Origin: Blepharisma japonicum
Taxonomy: Eukaryota > Ciliophora > Heterotrichea > Heterotrichida > Blepharismidae
Direction of reading: 5' to 3'
Assembly: GCA_949751835.1 (NCBI GenBank)
Contig: CATKHK010000038.1
Coordinates: 1-64,000, forward strand
Length of the DNA stretch: 64,000 nt
Positions 60,798-64,000 of the stretch are shown piece after piece. The notes beneath the pieces were generated by a model, which had not been told where the DNA came from, searched no databases, and saw nothing but the letters and a program-made list of their open reading frames with translations. Position numbers and translations under genes: made by a program. The stretch's first letter is position 1; the number at the start of each line of letters is the position of its first letter.

Positions 60798-63700
60798 TTA
60801 CCTGAAACTCTCGTCGGGTCTGCCTCCTTTCATTTGCTGAATTATTTTTTTGAGCTCGGATATTTTTCTTTGATAATTCTGTATTGATGAATTCATATGC
60901 TCATTTAAGTTTTTCAGCTGTTCTTCCGCCATTGTAGCTCTAATACTTAGTTCACTTCTTTCCCTCTCTAGTTTTCTAAGCACTTCTTCAAGATAGCTAA
61001 CTTTTTGTTGCAATTGTCTTGGATTTTGATTTCCTGCTGGAATATTGCTGATTCCTTGCTCATATTCATTAAGCTTTTTCCTCAATCTTTCAATTTCTCC
61101 TTGCAAGGCTTGCTCATTTCCCCCACCATTCATACCCACTCCTACTCCTCCCCCTCCACCCCTAACTCTTAAATCCCTGATTTCTTGATTCAATTTTCTA
61201 TTTTCTTCCCTTAGTTGATTTCTTTCCTTTCTTAAAACATCAACATCATAATTTCCACTTCCAGGCCTTGACTGACTTACAGGTGCCCCTCTTAAATATT
61301 CTATTTCTGATAACAATTTTTGCTGCAACGCTGGATTATTTGTGCCTTGTATAACTTTCGTATAGCTTTCTGTATTTGCAACAAGCTGTGATTGTAAAGC
61401 TTTGACTTCTTGCTCTAAATGGGAGTTCCGAAGTCTTAGCCTTTCAAGCTCTTGCTGTTGGCTTTTTTGAGCTAAATTTTTATCTTCGTCCTCTAGCAAA
61501 ATCGCAGGTGGCATTACCAATATATCAGGGAGCTGCTTTCCAATCGGTGCCCAGTCTTCAGCAAGATTCTTCAAACTTCTGGCATATGCTCTAATTCCCC
61601 TGACTACTTTAACGTTTTGAGCATTCTTTGCAAGCTCTTTATTCAATTTTTCAGTAAGTTCTACTTCTCTTTCGTTAAAAGACCTTATCAATTCTTCTCT
61701 TGAGGCTCTCATCATATCATCTCCTGGATTTATTCCTTCATTCATGGCTCTAACCAGCTTCGTTCTGAAGTTTCCTCTCATTTCTTCTAATTGAAGTTGC
61801 AGCCTATGGCACTCTTCAGTCATTTCACTATCATGCTTTAAATATTCATTCAAATGGTCTTCAAGTTCTGCAACTTTTCTCTGAGATGCTTTAAGTTGCT
61901 GAGACAATGAAGTGATATCAGATTCTTTCATTTCAGTTTCTTGGCCAAGCTTTTTAACTCTGCGCTCTGCATCCTGCACTTTATTTTGTGCATCTTGATC
62001 TCTCTTCCTGGTGATTTCTAAGTATCCTCTTTCCAACTCAACTTTTCTATTATCAAAATCCACATGTTGTCGCTGAGCATTTAGGTCATATTTTACAAGT
62101 TCTCCTCGAAGCTGCTCCACTTCTGATCTGGCATTTAATAAGGCTTCTTCTAATTGGCGGTTGTCTTTTTTTAGCCTATCGTTTTCGAGTATCAACCTTT
62201 CTTGGTCCATTGAGAGATTTGATTTTAGCTTGGCTAAGTAGTCAGTATCTCCAGAAAGTGCTTTATTTGCATTTACAAGATTGATGACTTCTATGCTGAG
62301 GTTTTCATTTTTGAGTTTTTCTTCGTTTAACTCAGTTGAGAGGTTATAAAAATTACTTTTCAGTGCCACAAACTCAATTTCTATTTCACGCTTGTCCTCA
62401 AGTGCTTTTTTTAGTTTATCTTGCATTTCACTCACAGTTAGCAGGGCTTTTTCTTCCTTTGTATTAGCAGCCAGGATTTCGTTCTCTGCATGCAGCAGCT
62501 TAGAGTTAACGTCAAAATCAGCGTTGGCTTGCCTTTCAAGGAGCTCAGAATTTTCAATTTGTAACTCAATCAAGGCTTTTCCTATTTGAAGTCTTTCTTC
62601 TTCCGACTTTATCAACTGCTCTTGCAATTGTCCTTTTTCCTTAACAAGCTTATTATAGGAATCTTTGAGTTCTCTTATATTTTCAGCTAGCCTTTGCTTT
62701 TCATCTGCATATCTGAGCTTATCTAAATTTCCTCCAATCAGTTGCTTTTCTAAATCTGCTATTTGAGTATTAAAAGAATCTACTCCTCCAGGTCCTAAAA
62801 GGCTCAACTGATTAATCAAATACAAAATTTCAACTCTATATTTCCTTAATAATCCTAGCTGTCTGTTATCATTAACTACTGGGAAGTTCATAATAGATCT
62901 GACCATCCTCATATAGTTCAACGATAGCGAAGAGCCAATCATATCTCCATTTTGTAAACAAAAAATTCCCATTGACAAACAATTCCCTCCTAGAATGTCT
63001 CCCATCAATACAGAAACTTGAGAAGCATCATATCTAACATAGTCATTGGTTCCTTGGCTCAGGTTTCTGATCAGTTCAGCCAGTGATAATAGCCCTTTGT
63101 TTAAATTTATTCCTTCTCTTAGTCTTAGTGACTCAGGATCATCATGCAATTTTTCCATCCCAGGTAAATCTATAAATGAGATTCTACTTGCTAAAACACT
63201 TGATTCTCCTGTTGATGGATTTTGTGCAACCTGCAGCACTTCTAGTGTTAAAATTCCAGTTGACTTTTCGTGAAGGTTTCCAAACTCATTTGCAGCTTGA
63301 GTTCTATTTCTTCTTGCTAAAGCAAACATATCAACAAGATGGTTTGAGCTTGCACAAGGTAGCCAGCTTGCATTTGCAACTGATGGTCCTTCTCATTCAT
63401 CTCTTATTGCTTGAACATTTCCCAAAGACCGGGTGTTAGCTTGTATCAGCAAATCAGTTATCTTTTCATCCACAACTTCAATATATCTCATTTTCACAGA
63501 GTAGGAAAAGCCTTGGATTTGATTTACAGATCGGTTTTGGTTTAGAGTATATTTTTTATCGTCTAAAGCTTGATAAAGGGCTTGAGAAAAATAGTTGATT
63601 AAGCCTGGATCAGATGCATCTCCTTCAATGCTATAAGTTTTTCCACTGCCACTAGTTCCAAAAGCAAGAAAAGCAACGTTGACACCTTCTAAAGCAGCTT

Positions 63701-63941
63701 TAAGATATGGAGAGCTGACTTCGTATAATCTTGAAGACGGTGCACCTCCATCCAAAATATCTGCGCATTCGTATTCTTCTCGGATTCTGTTGTTTACATC
63801 TAAAAGCCCTATTCGATCGCCATGAATTTTGAGATCTTCTCTAAAATATCCTGCATTTGGTTTAATTTTAATGACAGTTTGAATTGGAACGCCTAATGAT
63901 AACTGCTGAAGATCATGTCTTGAAGTATAAAAATTTGCCAT
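60798..63941 (-). CDS. Kinesin-motor protein resembling CCDC78, 1047 aa
   Basis: The N-terminal ~350 residues are a divergent kinesin motor: P-loop AFGTSGSGKTYSIEG, switch II DLPGMEKL (normally DLAGSER), a variant switch I region (CASSNHLVDMF), and the LRLREGINLNKGLLSLAELI helix. TGA 63393 is Trp. The rest is coiled coil; SEEERLQIGKALIELQIENS matches the DUF4472 block of CCDC78, a protein used in making centrioles in multiciliated cells. Altered switch residues make a moving motor doubtful. ATG 63941, TAA 60798. Heterotrichs build many basal bodies, which suits this role (inference). Confidence 0.75.
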
Positions 63942-64000
63942 TTGAAATTTTATAAATGACAGATTACCATTTAAAGCTTAAACCCTATATTCTTTACACC
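63942..64000. other. Right edge, upstream of the CCDC78-like gene
   Basis: 59 bp of AT-rich leader or promoter DNA ahead of the minus-strand gene. No further feature. Confidence 0.3.

Noticed and set aside
60660-60887. 75-codon plus-strand frame between two convergent genes
   Set aside because: It overlaps the 3' coding part of the CCDC78-like gene antisense, and composition is A/T driven.
3788-63941. Reading the many genes broken at TGA as pseudogenes or frameshifts
   Set aside because: Frames continue in phase on both sides of each TGA with conserved sequence, and Trp fits the columns; a code change explains all of them.
1-64000. Transposons, viral remnants, CRISPR arrays, attachment sites
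   Set aside because: No transposase, reverse transcriptase, integrase or capsid-like frame and no long terminal or spaced repeats were seen.
1-64000. Stentor, Loxodes or Condylostoma as source
   Set aside because: Stentor uses UGA as stop; the others reassign UAA/UAG, while here TAA and TAG act as stops.

Overview
This window looks like macronuclear DNA of a heterotrich ciliate, most probably Blepharisma. Three things seen in the sequence point there. (1) UGA is read as tryptophan: about 60 in-frame TGA codons lie inside conserved proteins, often where the family has an invariant Trp, and none of the genes called here ends in TGA (all end in TAA or TAG). (2) Introns are 15 nt, once 16 nt, and start GTAA, GTAT or GTGA and end in AG. 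Ten were found, and each restores a conserved frame or removes a single in-frame TAA or TAG. (3) The DNA is AT-rich and gene-dense, with short spacers. Blepharisma is reported to combine UGA=Trp with 15-16 nt introns; Stentor shares the introns but uses the standard code.

Layout. Bases 1-100 are the 5' end of the small-subunit rRNA gene on the minus strand, running off the window. An rDNA leader and spacer follow. Positions 0.8-19.5 kb hold a SAM-domain protein, an FxP-repeat protein, PTEN, a TPR protein, the WD40 protein Swd2/WDR82, coiled-coil proteins, a small SLX4-like protein, a B-box/Kelch protein, a FYVE-like protein with a CaaX tail, a SAPS-type phosphatase regulator, a kinesin-12, a second FxP-repeat protein and an LSD1-type zinc finger. 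Positions 19.7-35.7 kb hold an ArfGAP without its arginine finger, a four-cNBD cGMP-dependent kinase, TRAPPC9, a 2,088-residue P4-ATPase/guanylyl cyclase fusion, VPS52 and ATG10. Positions 36-50.7 kb hold a PhnW-type transaminase, a ubiquitin-like myristoyl protein, 14-3-3, a telomere-binding TEBP-alpha/POT1-like protein, an MFS carrier, a BAX-inhibitor/Lifeguard protein, a one-domain PDI, a SUN protein, a CDF transporter and a hinderin-like protein. Positions 50.8-63.9 kb hold a cAMP-receptor-like GPCR, a PERK-like kinase, a mitochondrial carrier, NBP35, mitochondrial uL15, a GDT1-like protein, an unknown membrane protein with two introns, and a kinesin-motor CCDC78-like protein.

How genes relate. 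There are no operons; neighbours are head-to-head or tail-to-tail with gaps of 14 to about 800 bp. The clearest functional grouping is cGMP signalling: the guanylyl cyclase and a PKG lie 3.4 kb apart with one gene between them. Membrane-traffic genes (TRAPPC9, VPS52, ArfGAP, ATG10) also fall in the same 16 kb, which may be chance. No transposons, viral remnants, CRISPR arrays or tRNA genes were recognised. All gene models assume UGA=Trp and were spliced by eye; no database search was possible.
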